DNA of 9,611 nucleotides, from NCBI GenBank assembly GCA_031258665.1, contig JAIRML010000272.1, positions 1-9,611 of the forward strand, in the 5' to 3' direction. Made by a program: the position numbers and the translations under genes. The notes below the pieces were generated by a model. That model saw only the letters and a list, made by a program, of their open reading frames with translations, was not told the DNA's origin and did not search any database. The stretch is from Oscillospiraceae bacterium (lineage in GTDB: Bacteria > Bacillota > Clostridia > Oscillospirales > UBA929). This document shows, one piece after another, positions 1 through 6,245 of this stretch; position 1 is the stretch's first letter, and every line of letters begins with the position of its first letter.

Positions 1-273
1 CAGCACAAACCGGACGAACCGGCGCCAGGGCAGCCCGCCCAGCGCGGCGGCGGCCATCAGCAGCGCGACCAGCGCCTTGCCCGGCCAGGTGGCGGCCAGG
101 CGCCCCGCCGGCAGGAAGACGAGGATGGCGTACACGCCGCCCAGCGCCGCGCCCACCCACAGCCGCCAGCGCCGGAACGGGCAGTCGATCAGCCGGGCGG
201 CGGCCAGCAGCAGCAGGTAATTGACCAGGGTATTGAGCGCGAACAGGGTGTCCAGATAGACGGTCGTGACCAA
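1..273 (-). CDS. spoIIGA: SpoIIGA, sporulation sigma-E processing peptidase (N-terminal part, runs off left edge)
   Basis: SpoIIGA is the membrane aspartic protease that activates pro-sigma-E in the mother cell after a signal from the forespore. The 91 visible codons are the 5' end only. The protein begins VTTVYLDTLFALNTLVNYLLL, close to the start of Bacillus SpoIIGA (IYLD..WLLNF..D..LLLLTA). An R-rich turn (FRRWR), a glycine-rich second membrane segment (VGAALGGVYAILVFLP) and a third hydrophobic stretch (GKALVALLMAAAALGG) follow, matching the family's multi-TM N-terminal domain. The protease domain lies outside the window. The start is TTG at 273-271, chosen because GGAGG (287-283 on the minus strand) sits nine bases upstream and the conserved YLD motif follows at once; no ATG fits. 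The gene is divergent from the toxin-antitoxin cassette. Identification rests on recalled family similarity of this membrane domain, so an unrelated short membrane protein is possible but unlikely. Confidence 0.8.
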   Translation of the reverse strand, partial: MVTTVYLDTLFALNTLVNYLLLLAAARLIDCPFRRWRLWVGAALGGVYAILVFLPAGRLAATWPGKALVALLMAAAALGGLPWRRFVRFVL

Positions 274-312
274 CGGCGGCGCCTCCTCCCCGCGTGCGAT
301 TTGACCGTCTCC

Positions 313-318
313 ATTATA
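313..318 (-). promoter_or_regulatory. Putative -10 box upstream of spoIIGA
   Basis: The minus strand reads GCTATAATGG here, a perfect TATAAT about 40 bases before the TTG start of spoIIGA. No good -35 hexamer lies 17 bases further upstream. In Bacillus the spoIIG promoter is sigma-A dependent with abnormal spacing and is activated by Spo0A, so a missing normal -35 would fit. The only Spo0A-box-like core I see is CGAA at 334-337, which is too weak to call. Confidence 0.35.
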
Positions 319-474
319 GCGCCCGCCCGGCCGCGAAAACGGGCGAGGGACGGCGTGCGCCCCGCGGTGTTGCCTTAAAAGTTTGATCGTGCACGCAAAA
401 ATCGCGTTGAGTGCGTTTGCGCAGGGGTATATCGGGGAATTGAAACATGTGATTGCCAAACACGGAAAAAAGAC

Positions 475-503
475 TTGACCTTTCTTTGTTTCTTTGTTAT
501 AAT
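475..503 (+). promoter_or_regulatory. Sigma-A promoter of the toxin-antitoxin operon
   Basis: TTGACC at 475-480 and TATAAT at 498-503 are separated by exactly 17 bases, a near-consensus housekeeping promoter 34 bases upstream of the antitoxin ATG. The spacer and the -10 lie inside the palindromic operator at 481-522, so a protein bound there would directly exclude RNA polymerase. Confidence 0.88.
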
Positions 504-522
504 AAACAAAGAAACAAAGAAA
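481..522. promoter_or_regulatory. Perfect palindromic operator made of tandem 8-mers
   Basis: The left arm TTTCTTTGTTTCTTTGTT (481-498) is the exact reverse complement of the right arm (505-522), with a 6-base centre ATAATA. Each arm holds two tandem copies of an 8-mer: TTTCTTTG at 481-488 and 489-496, and CAAAGAAA at 507-514 and 515-522. This gives four half-sites arranged as two direct repeats facing two inverted ones. It covers the promoter spacer, the -10 and the expected transcription start. Type II antitoxins commonly repress their own operon from such sites, so the likely ligand is the AbrB-fold antitoxin alone or with toxin (inference). In RNA it could also form an 18-bp hairpin, but the transcription start probably falls within it. 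Confidence 0.85.
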
Positions 523-524
523 GG

Positions 525-530
525 AAGGAG
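525..530 (+). promoter_or_regulatory. Ribosome binding site that fixes the antitoxin start
   Basis: AAGGAG lies six bases before the ATG at 537. The reading frame is open further back, with an ATG at 453, but that codon lies upstream of the promoter, so 537 is the real start. Confidence 0.9.
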
Positions 531-536
531 TGTCAC

Positions 537-896
537 ATGAACACACCAAACGATTTTCCCCATACCGCCGTCAAGCGGATTTCTGTATCACAAAAGCGGC
601 AAATTACACTTCCTGTTGATTTTTTCAATGCTCTCGGCATTGAATCAGAGGTCGAGTGCTTTGTTCGCGACGGTTCCATGGTGATTCGTCCCGTTCGCGA
701 ACAGAGTGGTGAGTTCGATGTTGAAATTTTATCTGAATTAATCAAACAGGGGCTTTCTGGTGAAACTTTGCTTCAAAGATTCAAAGAGACCCGCAGAAAA
801 GTTCGCCCTGCCGTTAAGGAATTATTACATGAAGCCATGTTTGCGGCGAGCGGAAAAACAGAGAGTGCAACTTACACCGAGATATTCGACGCATGA
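537..896 (+). CDS. AbrB/MazE/SpoVT-family antitoxin
   Basis: This is a 119-residue predicted antitoxin that should neutralise the toxin encoded immediately downstream and repress the shared promoter. Residues about 12-54 (KRISVSQKRQITLPVDFFNALGI... through SMVIRPV) form a SpoVT/AbrB swapped-hairpin DNA-binding domain. The Q-K/R-RQITLP core, the LGI turn and the closing strand are all recognisable. Residues about 60-119 are mostly helical and charged (ILSELIKQGLSGETLLQRFKETRRKVRPAVKELLHEAM), as expected of a toxin-binding tail. The stop overlaps the toxin start as ATGA (893-896), so translation is coupled. The gene is visibly AT-richer, in codon use and base content, than its GC-rich neighbours, which suggests horizontal arrival. 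The class assignment is good; the specific antitoxin family cannot be named from sequence alone. Confidence 0.87.
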   Translation: MNTPNDFPHTAVKRISVSQKRQITLPVDFFNALGIESEVECFVRDGSMVIRPVREQSGEFDVEILSELIKQGLSGETLLQRFKETRRKVRPAVKELLHEAMFAASGKTESATYTEIFDA

Positions 897-1183
897 GAGA
901 ACTCGCCATTTTGCCGGCGGCGGCACGGTATTTGAAGAAAATAAAAGAAAAACCGCTCAAAGCGGCTTTCCGGCGCGAGATCGACAACATTCTCGTCGAC
1001 CCGTATATCGGCGAAGCGAAAACCGGTGACTTGTCGGGCGTGTTTTGCCGCGACGTTTATTACAACAAGGCGAACTACGAACTTGCTTACACACTGGTGG
1101 AGAAGGATGGCGAAACCGTGGTCGTCCTTCTTGCCGGAACGCGTGAGAATTTTTATGAAGAGCTAAAACGATACTTCAAATAG
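893..1183 (+). CDS. RelE/ParE-superfamily toxin
   Basis: This 96-residue protein is a probable ribosome-dependent mRNA interferase or gyrase-type toxin of the RelE/ParE fold. Visible features fit the fold: an N-terminal beta strand (RELAILPAAARYLKKI), two amphipathic helices with basic faces (residues 11-34), the DPYIGEAKTGDLSGVF loop typical of the superfamily, the strand pair FCRDVYYNKANYELAYTLVEKDG, and a terminal VVVLLAGTRENFYEELKRYF segment like the GT-x-ENFY-x-x-L-x-x-Y ending of many Firmicute RelE-like toxins. The start overlaps the antitoxin stop by four bases with no separate ribosome binding site, so synthesis depends on antitoxin translation. The stop codon touches the hairpin repeat at 1183-1215. 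RelE-like mRNA cleavage is more likely than gyrase poisoning, but sequence cannot decide this. The module is of the AbrB-RelE mixed type rather than RelB-RelE. Confidence 0.85.
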   Translation: MRELAILPAAARYLKKIKEKPLKAAFRREIDNILVDPYIGEAKTGDLSGVFCRDVYYNKANYELAYTLVEKDGETVVVLLAGTRENFYEELKRYFK

Positions 1184-1215
1184 TACCTTGCTGCCGCTCC
1201 GCGGCAACAAGGTAC
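1183..1215. repeat. Hairpin fragment of the dispersed repeat family, abutting the toxin stop codon
   Basis: GTACCTTGCTGCCGC (1183-1197), loop TCC, then GCGGCAACAAGGTAC (1201-1215): a 15-bp stem with one G-T pair. The right arm is the same GCGGCAACAAGGTAC that ends the 70-72 bp units at 6350-9184, while the left arm is extended into its complement GTACCTTG, which the other copies lack. No T-run follows on either strand, so it is not a canonical terminator, although it could insulate the convergent genes. Confidence 0.75.
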
Positions 1216-1222
1216 CAATATA

Positions 1223-1276
1223 AAACGCGGGTGACAGGCCGCTGTGTCGAGCGAAACGCTCACAGCGGGCGTGTCA
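1223..1276 (-). terminator. Possible terminator containing the kinase stop codon
   Basis: Read on the minus strand, TGACA (1276-1272), CCGCTGTG (1268-1261) and AGCG pair with CGCT, CACAGCGG and TGTCA (1236-1232) around a TTT loop, with small internal loops. A short T-rich stretch, TTTTATATT, follows (1226-1218). The TGA stop of the histidine kinase lies inside the left arm. The T-run is interrupted and not directly at the stem, so intrinsic termination is plausible but unproven. Confidence 0.42.
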
Positions 1277-3680
1277 TCTCCAGCCGCTCGCGGATGGCGT
1301 CGTATTCCAGATCGTCCAGCTGTTCCCGCAGCCACGACACCAGCTCCGCGCCGGTCTCGTAGCGGTATGTCTCCAGTGCCGCCATGGCCTCTTCCATGGC
1401 GGCCGCGTCGAAGCAGCGGCTCCCTTCCAGCACTTTTTCCAGCAGCGCGCCCTCGGGCGCGCTTTTTACAGGTTTCTCTCCCTCGCTCTCCAGGGTCGAC
1501 AGCAACGCGTCCAGATCGGCCAACAGGGCCTCCACCTTCTCCAAAAACGCGCCGTTTTCTTGGCGCACCGACGCGAAATCCCCGCGCTTGGCCGCCGATT
1601 CCAGCGTCTCGGCCCACTCCCCTATGGCGTCGGCACAGATGCCGTAGCTGCTTCCCTTCAATCCGTGCACCGCCGTCGCGTATGCCGGCAGCGTCTCCTC
1701 CGCGAGCGCGCGCAGCGTCTCGAGCAGCGCCGGCGTGTGTCTCACATAAGAGCGGAGAATCGCCGCGTAGGCCTGTGCACCATTGTACTTCCGCACGCCG
1801 GACTGCAAGTCGACCCCCCCCGCGCGCGCGCCCTCCGGCAGCGCGTCCGGGGCGGCGGCGCTTTCTGGGGGGGCGGTTCTCTCCGACTCCGCCCGCAGCG
1901 GCACATCCGCGCTCTGCCGGTCCCGCACCCACTGGTTCAACAGCACATCCAGCCGCATGACGTCGATGGGCTTGGAGAGGAAGGCGTCAAAGCCGTTCGC
2001 AATGAACATCTCCTCGTTCCCCGTCAGCGCGTTCGCCGTCAACGCGATGATCGGCACAGTCTCCGCGTAAGGGGTTCCCAGTTTGCGGATGAGCCGGGTG
2101 GCTTCCACCCCGTCCATCTCCGGCATCATATGATCCATAAACACGAGGTCGTACCGCACCCCCGCCCGGATCCTTTCGATGGCTTCCCGCCCGTTCAGCA
2201 CGCATTCCACGGTGAGCCCGTAGGGGAGCATCAGCCCCTTTGCCACGTCGAGATTCGTCGTCACGTCGTCCACCACCAGGATCCTCCCATACGGCATGTA
2301 GGTCCGCACGAGATTTCGGCCCCGGTTCCGTCTGTCGTCGATGAAACGGAAGGACTCCAGATTTTCCACCGTGCCTTGTCCGATCCCCCTGATGTCGACG
2401 ATCTTTTGCCGAAATTTCACCGTAAAGACGCTGCCCTTGCCGTATTCGCTCTCCACGGAGATCGTCCCGCCCATGATGTCCAGGAGTTTTTTGGTGATGG
2501 ACAGGCCCAGCCCTGTCCCCTCAATTTTGCGGTTGGTTCGGACGTCGAGCTGGCTGTACTCCGAAAACAGCTTTCCGATGTCCTCCTGCCGGATGCCGAC
2601 GCCTGTGTCCCGTATCGTGAAGGTGATCCACGCGTCGTCCCCCTGCCGCTCCCACTCCGTCCGGAAGATCACCTCGCCCTCCTTCGTGTATTTGAACGCG
2701 TTGGAGAGCAGATTGTTTAAGATCTGCTTGACGCGCAGCTCGTCGCCATACAGCCGGGCCGGCAGCGTCTCATCGACTTTCAGCCTGAACACAATGGGTT
2801 TGGAGCCGATGCGCACAATGTTGAGCTGCACGGTGTCGTGGATCAGACTTGGCGTGTCGTAGTCCAGCGGGATGAGCTCAAAGTTGCCCGACTCGATTTT
2901 GGAGACATCCAGAATGTCGTTGATGATCCCCAGCAGGCTGGAACCGGAGTTGTATATTTTTTCCAAGTCTGAGCGGGTTTTCAGGGGCAGATCCGTTTGA
3001 AGCTGGATTTGGGATAAGCCGATGATGGCGTTCAGGGGGGTGCGGATCTCGTGGCTCACCGTGGCCAAAAACGCGCTTTTTGCCCGAGACGCCGCCACCG
3101 CTTTTTTCTTTTCTAAATTGTACATGTACATTTGGAACTTCACGGCAATGCCGATGAACACGCTGACGGTGAAAATGGACTGCGCGTTGTGCGCGATCAG
3201 CATAGACAGTGTGACCAACGGCCGCGGGAAGATGCGGGGGAACAGGTTGTTGGAGTACAGACAGGCGGAAAATGCCAGGATCTGCAAAAGAACCATCACC
3301 AAACAGTCGGTTTTTTCCAGCGCGAAAAATGTGAGGACCATGATCATCACGGCGTACACCGTGACGCCGCTCTCGATGCCGCCCATCGCGTAATACATGA
3401 ACGGGAGAAAGACAAGGGTGGCGAGCCCCAGCAGCAACAGCGACCCCAGCCTGTACTTGCGGTGCTTGCCGCAGATATAAAACAAAAAGATGACCAGGAT
3501 GTCCATGGCGATCAGCGCGCCGATCTCCATCAGATACGGCGTCAGAAAGAAGGCGGTGGCCGTTGTTACCAGCAACGTGATGATGGCGCTGCCAAAGAGC
3601 AGGTTAAACGCCCTCGCGGGCAGGGGCTGGCTGTCGGAAAAAAGGTGCCTGTCAAGCAGCCTGCGTGTCCAACTGATCAT
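1260..3680 (-). CDS. Membrane hybrid histidine kinase (6 TM - HisKA - HATPase - REC - Hpt)
   Basis: This is an 806-residue sensor kinase carrying an entire intramolecular phosphorelay. Six hydrophobic segments fall at about residues 24-47, 49-70, 78-97, 104-121, 126-143 and 160-182, with little extracytoplasmic sequence, so the signal is probably sensed in or near the membrane. The phospho-acceptor is H210 in SHEIRTPLN. The ATP-binding boxes follow: N327 (NLLSNAFKYT), DTGVGI 358-363 and GTGLGL 388-393. The receiver domain (about 465-585) has DD 471-472, phospho-acceptor D516 (FMDHMMP) and K570 (SKP). The Hpt domain carries H672 in HGLKGSS. A last helical region (about 757-806) resembles tails seen after Hpt in clostridial hybrid kinases. 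The start is ATG at 3680, with GAGG eight bases upstream; an upstream in-frame ATG at 3773 would add 31 residues rich in Arg/Pro with poor ribosome-site spacing. No response regulator or output domain is adjacent, so it is an orphan kinase of unknown signal. Confidence 0.93.
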   Translation of the reverse strand: MISWTRRLLDRHLFSDSQPLPARAFNLLFGSAIITLLVTTATAFFLTPYLMEIGALIAMDILVIFLFYICGKHRKYRLGSLLLLGLATLVFLPFMYYAMGGIESGVTVYAVMIMVLTFFALEKTDCLVMVLLQILAFSACLYSNNLFPRIFPRPLVTLSMLIAHNAQSIFTVSVFIGIAVKFQMYMYNLEKKKAVAASRAKSAFLATVSHEIRTPLNAIIGLSQIQLQTDLPLKTRSDLEKIYNSGSSLLGIINDILDVSKIESGNFELIPLDYDTPSLIHDTVQLNIVRIGSKPIVFRLKVDETLPARLYGDELRVKQILNNLLSNAFKYTKEGEVIFRTEWERQGDDAWITFTIRDTGVGIRQEDIGKLFSEYSQLDVRTNRKIEGTGLGLSITKKLLDIMGGTISVESEYGKGSVFTVKFRQKIVDIRGIGQGTVENLESFRFIDDRRNRGRNLVRTYMPYGRILVVDDVTTNLDVAKGLMLPYGLTVECVLNGREAIERIRAGVRYDLVFMDHMMPEMDGVEATRLIRKLGTPYAETVPIIALTANALTGNEEMFIANGFDAFLSKPIDVMRLDVLLNQWVRDRQSADVPLRAESERTAPPESAAAPDALPEGARAGGVDLQSGVRKYNGAQAYAAILRSYVRHTPALLETLRALAEETLPAYATAVHGLKGSSYGICADAIGEWAETLESAAKRGDFASVRQENGAFLEKVEALLADLDALLSTLESEGEKPVKSAPEGALLEKVLEGSRCFDAAAMEEAMAALETYRYETGAELVSWLREQLDDLEYDAIRERLEMTRPL

Positions 3681-3782
3681 AGAAATCGCCTCATCCGGTT
3701 CAGTTTTCGGGCGCCGCCGCCTCCCGCTCCCCGCGCATGGTCTCAAATGTCTCGCCACGAGACCGTGATCCATCGCCTCTTT

Positions 3783-3804
3783 TTATATATCGTTATATAT
3801 CGTT
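3783..3804. repeat. Two 10-bp phased direct repeats (TATATATCGT) upstream of the kinase gene
   Basis: TATATATCGT occurs at 3784-3793 and again at 3794-3803, a period of exactly ten bases or one helical turn, about 105-125 bases upstream of the kinase start. It stands out as AT-rich in the 274-base gap 3681-3954. It may be part of a promoter or a regulator site; no convincing -35/-10 pair was found beside it. The rest of that gap holds a 7-bp CCTGAGG/CCTCAGG inverted pair (3925-3976) with a long loop and nothing else I can support. Confidence 0.5.
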
Positions 3805-3954
3805 CAAAAGCCCCCCGGTCGGCCATCTCTTTTCGAAATTCACCAAAAAATCAGCGGATTGACCAAAAATGCGTCTCGTGCCACAGATAAATGGCATAAA
3901 ATGGAAAGATAAAGACGAACTCTCCTGAGGTCGTTTCCGCCGGTTCCCAGGGCC

Positions 3955-4926
3955 TCACGCCCGATGTCTCCTCAGGTCCGCGCCGAAGAAGGGGAGGAGT
4001 TCGAAGCCCTCCAGGCGGGAGGTGATCTGGGGGGTGTAGCGGCCGCGCAGTTCCTCTTCGGTGAGCCCGGAGACGAGAAGTGTCCGGCGCCCGGCGCCGA
4101 GGCGGGCACTGAGGATCTGGTGAAACGCCGCCTGCGCGAAAGGGGTGGAAAATTCGGCGCCCACGTCGTCCAAGATCAGCAGGTCGCAGCGCAGCAGGCG
4201 CCGCGCCTCCTCCCCCGCGTTTTCATCCCGGGCAAACTTCTGCGCCTCCATCAGCGCGAACGCGCCCGCGGCCGTCTCGTAGAGCACCCAGTGCCCGCGT
4301 TCACAGAGCGCACCGGCGATGCAGGCGCACAAAAAAGTCTTCCCCAGCCCCGCGCCGCCGCGAAACAGCAGGTTCGGAGAGTCGGGGCCAAACCGCTCGA
4401 CATATGCGGCGCAGTATTCGCGCATGATGTCCATGTGGTCCCGGGGCGACAGGCCGTGGGACGGGTCCGCCTCGGCGGAGAAGCGGCGGAGATCGAAGGC
4501 GGCGAAGGTCTGCTCCGCCATGTCCAGTTTTTCAGACAGCGCGCGCCGCTGTTCGCGGATGCACAGCTGGCGCAGACAGGCGCACAGCCGCCCGTCGCCC
4601 GTGGTGCCTGTGTCGCCGCACAACGCGCAGGCGGGCCGGTCGTCCAGCGCGTCCGGCGGGTACCCCCCCGCCGCCAGCAAGGCGCCGCGCCGCGCGCGCA
4701 GGGAGAGGTTGTGCGCCCGGCAGCGTTCCAGGGCGGCCTCCTCGCCGGACAGGGCGTCGCGCACGGCGCGTAGCAACCCGGCGCGCATCTCCTCGTCAAT
4801 GGCCCGCACGGCGGGCAGCGCCCCGTAGATCTCAGCGCGCCGCACGGAGAGACGGGTTGAGGCGGCGGCCTTGCTCTGCGCCAGCAACACCCGCGCCTGG
4901 CCCAAACAGACAGGGTCCAACGCCAT
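3955..4926 (-). CDS. DnaC/DnaI-like helicase loader, AAA+ ATPase
   Basis: A 323-residue predicted ATPase that loads the replicative helicase onto DNA together with the DnaD-like protein encoded just upstream. A helical N-terminal region (1-95) precedes a zinc-finger-like cluster CALCGDTG...CAC (Cys100, 103, 115, 117), a hallmark of the clostridial DnaC group. The AAA+ core follows: Walker A GGAGLGKT 190-197, Walker B LLILDDVG 249-256, and a putative arginine finger R304 in ITSRLEGF. The usual sensor-1 stretch (ST-N-L) reads VSGL at 285-288, so the sensor Asn is replaced by Gly. The start ATG at 4926 has AAAGGAGG eight bases upstream. The gene lies 55 bases after the dnaD-like gene on the same strand, so the two are probably co-transcribed from 6015-6043. 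An IstB transposition helper is the main alternative, but no IstA transposase is present and the Cys cluster favours DnaC. Confidence 0.88.
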   Translation of the reverse strand: MALDPVCLGQARVLLAQSKAAASTRLSVRRAEIYGALPAVRAIDEEMRAGLLRAVRDALSGEEAALERCRAHNLSLRARRGALLAAGGYPPDALDDRPACALCGDTGTTGDGRLCACLRQLCIREQRRALSEKLDMAEQTFAAFDLRRFSAEADPSHGLSPRDHMDIMREYCAAYVERFGPDSPNLLFRGGAGLGKTFLCACIAGALCERGHWVLYETAAGAFALMEAQKFARDENAGEEARRLLRCDLLILDDVGAEFSTPFAQAAFHQILSARLGAGRRTLLVSGLTEEELRGRYTPQITSRLEGFELLPFFGADLRRHRA

Positions 4927-4981
4927 CTCACCGCCCTCCTTTCAACGTATGCGTTTTAGCGCCGACCGCCGCCGCGCCGTG

Positions 4982-5941
4982 TCATTCGCCCTTGACAAGG
5001 CGCCGTATGCGCTCCACAGCCTCGCGCTCACGCCGGCCGGGCGCGGGTTTGGCGCCGACGCTCCCGGAGGCCGGGGCCGCCGGCGCCCGCTTTGCCGGCG
5101 CGGTGTCTCCGGCCTCGATTTCGGCCGGGGTGTGCAGGCCCTTCTCGTGCCAGCTGCACAGGATGGAGTGCATGTATTTCCAATTGAGCGTGCCGGTCTT
5201 GAGGACGGTCCTGTCGTAGGCCAGCGAGACGACGTCGGGCGCAAAGCCCATATCCGCCCACTCGGAAACATAGCGGCTCTCACTGGACGACGGCGCGCGG
5301 CCCTCGATGCCCAGCAGCCGGTAGACGCGGCTGCTGACTTGACGTCTTGTCTCCTGCGTCTCGATGTAGCGTTCGGCCTTCTCCTCGGTGTCGATGCCCC
5401 TCTGTTCCCAGATCGCGGCCTCCTTGTCGATCTGGCGCATGGTGGGCGGGCGCCCCCCCTCGCCGAACCGGCGGCGGGTGTCCTCCACGCAGTGCGCCGT
5501 CAGCAGTGAGATGACGCCGGGGGTCAGGCCGCGCCAGTCGTAGAGGCCAAAGAGGATCTGCAGGTCGTTGCTGGAGAGGATCTTCCCCAGGCGGCGCTGC
5601 ACCTCATCCACCACGTGGCGGAAGGCGGGGTCGCGTTTGATCCCCTGCGCCACTTCGGCCCCCGCGTAGTCCGGGCGCGCGTCGCCCAGGGGCGGGGCGG
5701 CGGGGGCCGCCTCCCGGAGAACGCCGGCCGTTTGGAGGAGTTGGAGAGCGGCCTTCAGCGCCGCGGCGGTCATCCCAAGCGCCGCGCAGGCCTTGGTGTC
5801 CAGGCATTTCCCCCGGTGGGAGAGCAGATAAAGATAGAGACGGGCGGCCTCGCCGCTGCCGGTGCCCAAAAGCGCCGTGACCGTCTCGTCCGTGATGGTA
5901 TATACGCCGCCGCGCGGCAGATCAAACGTGCGTTCAGTCAT
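4982..5941 (-). CDS. DnaD/DnaB-domain primosome protein
   Basis: A 319-residue protein likely acting in primosome assembly at oriC or stalled forks, handing DNA to the DnaC-like loader. Residues about 1-80 look like a winged helix (DETVTALLGTGSGEAARLYLYLLSH...ALKAALQLLQTAGVL). Two DnaB_2-type helical repeats follow. The first (about 105-182, DPAFRHVVDEVQRRLGKILSS...LYDWRGLTPGVI) has a degenerate end motif. The second (about 200-270) carries the intact Y-x3-I-x3-W motif as YMHSILCSW (256-264), known in DnaD-type domains for single-stranded DNA contacts. The tail from 275 is Ala/Pro-rich and ends basic. The start is ATG at 5941, with GGAAGGAT seven bases upstream; the frame stays open further upstream but runs through the promoter and repeats. 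It is first gene of the dnaD-dnaC pair. A phage-type replisome organiser is the alternative, but nothing else here is phage-like. Confidence 0.88.
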   Translation of the reverse strand: MTERTFDLPRGGVYTITDETVTALLGTGSGEAARLYLYLLSHRGKCLDTKACAALGMTAAALKAALQLLQTAGVLREAAPAAPPLGDARPDYAGAEVAQGIKRDPAFRHVVDEVQRRLGKILSSNDLQILFGLYDWRGLTPGVISLLTAHCVEDTRRRFGEGGRPPTMRQIDKEAAIWEQRGIDTEEKAERYIETQETRRQVSSRVYRLLGIEGRAPSSSESRYVSEWADMGFAPDVVSLAYDRTVLKTGTLNWKYMHSILCSWHEKGLHTPAEIEAGDTAPAKRAPAAPASGSVGAKPAPGRREREAVERIRRLVKGE

Positions 5942-6014
5942 GCAGATCCTTCCGTTTCGCGTCTTCCGGGCAGCGCCCCAGGACGGCGCCTTCGCAAAAA
6001 ACAAGGGTGCTTCC

Positions 6015-6043
6015 ATTATACAGAGTCTGACGGAATTCGTAAA
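6015..6043 (-). promoter_or_regulatory. Promoter of the dnaD-dnaC operon
   Basis: On the minus strand TTTACG (6043-6038) and a perfect TATAAT (6020-6015) are separated by 17 bases, 74 bases before the dnaD-like ATG. Two hairpins (6044-6106) abut the upstream side of the -35. Confidence 0.78.
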
Positions 6044-6106
6044 GCCCAAAAATGCGTTTTGGGCGCCTCCAACGGAGGTTGCACCTGCAGCCCACGTTGG
6101 AGGCGT
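6044..6106. repeat. Two adjacent hairpins upstream of the dnaD promoter, with a repeat-family fragment
   Basis: Hairpin one is GCCCAAAA (6044-6051) with TTTTGGGC (6057-6064). Hairpin two is GCCTCCAACG (6065-6074) with CGTTGGAGGC (6095-6104), extendable by one or two pairs. Read on the minus strand, the interior of the second begins AACGTGGGCTGC, the same 12 bases that start the 70-72 bp units downstream, so it appears to be an inverted, rearranged relative of them. Confidence 0.65.
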
Positions 6107-6164
6107 CCAACTGCCGATGACACAAACAAATTTTGCGGGAGATGTTTTCCGCGCGCGCATCCTA

Positions 6165-6173
6165 TGATATACT
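6165..6173 (+). promoter_or_regulatory. Extended -10 promoter leading into the first repeat unit
   Basis: TGATATACT is an extended -10 (TGn then TATACT). The next base, 6174, begins repeat unit A. The -35 is weak (TTTTCC 6145-6150), as is common with extended -10 promoters. It is the best candidate I see for zapA transcription, giving a leader of about 310 bases that carries the hairpin units. Confidence 0.5.
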
Positions 6174-6245
6174 AACGTGGGTTGCCTCCGCGGCCCACAA
6201 CCCAAAATTTTTGTTTATTTGTTGAAAAACTTTGTTTTTCAACAA
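6174..6245 (+). repeat. Dispersed two-hairpin repeat, unit A (variant second hairpin)
   Basis: Seventy-two bases starting AACGTGGG. Hairpin one is GTGGGTTGC (6177-6185), loop CTCC, GCGGCCCAC (6190-6198). The spacer ACAACCCAAAATTTTTG follows. Hairpin two is TTGTTGAAAAAC (6219-6230), loop TTT, GTTTTTCAACAA (6234-6245), a perfect 12-bp stem. It shares the TTGTTG/CAACAA base with other units but has a different inner stem. Confidence 0.8.

Noticed and set aside
331..337. Spo0A box upstream of spoIIGA
   Set aside because: Only the CGAA core matches TGNCGAA, and the position relative to the -10 is not convincing.
453..536. Longer antitoxin starting at ATG 453
   Set aside because: That codon lies upstream of the promoter and operator; the ATG at 537 has a strong ribosome binding site.
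1183..1215. Rho-independent terminator of the toxin-antitoxin operon
   Set aside because: The stem is strong but no T-run follows on either strand, and the sequence matches the dispersed repeat family.
1560..2720. Long plus-strand open frame opposite the histidine kinase
   Set aside because: Composition is His/Arg/Pro/Val-rich with no domain, and the opposite strand has an unambiguous kinase with all motifs intact.
3859..3900. Plus-strand promoter starting at TTGACC 3859-3864
   Set aside because: No good -10 at 16-18 bases, and no plus-strand gene follows for more than 2 kb.
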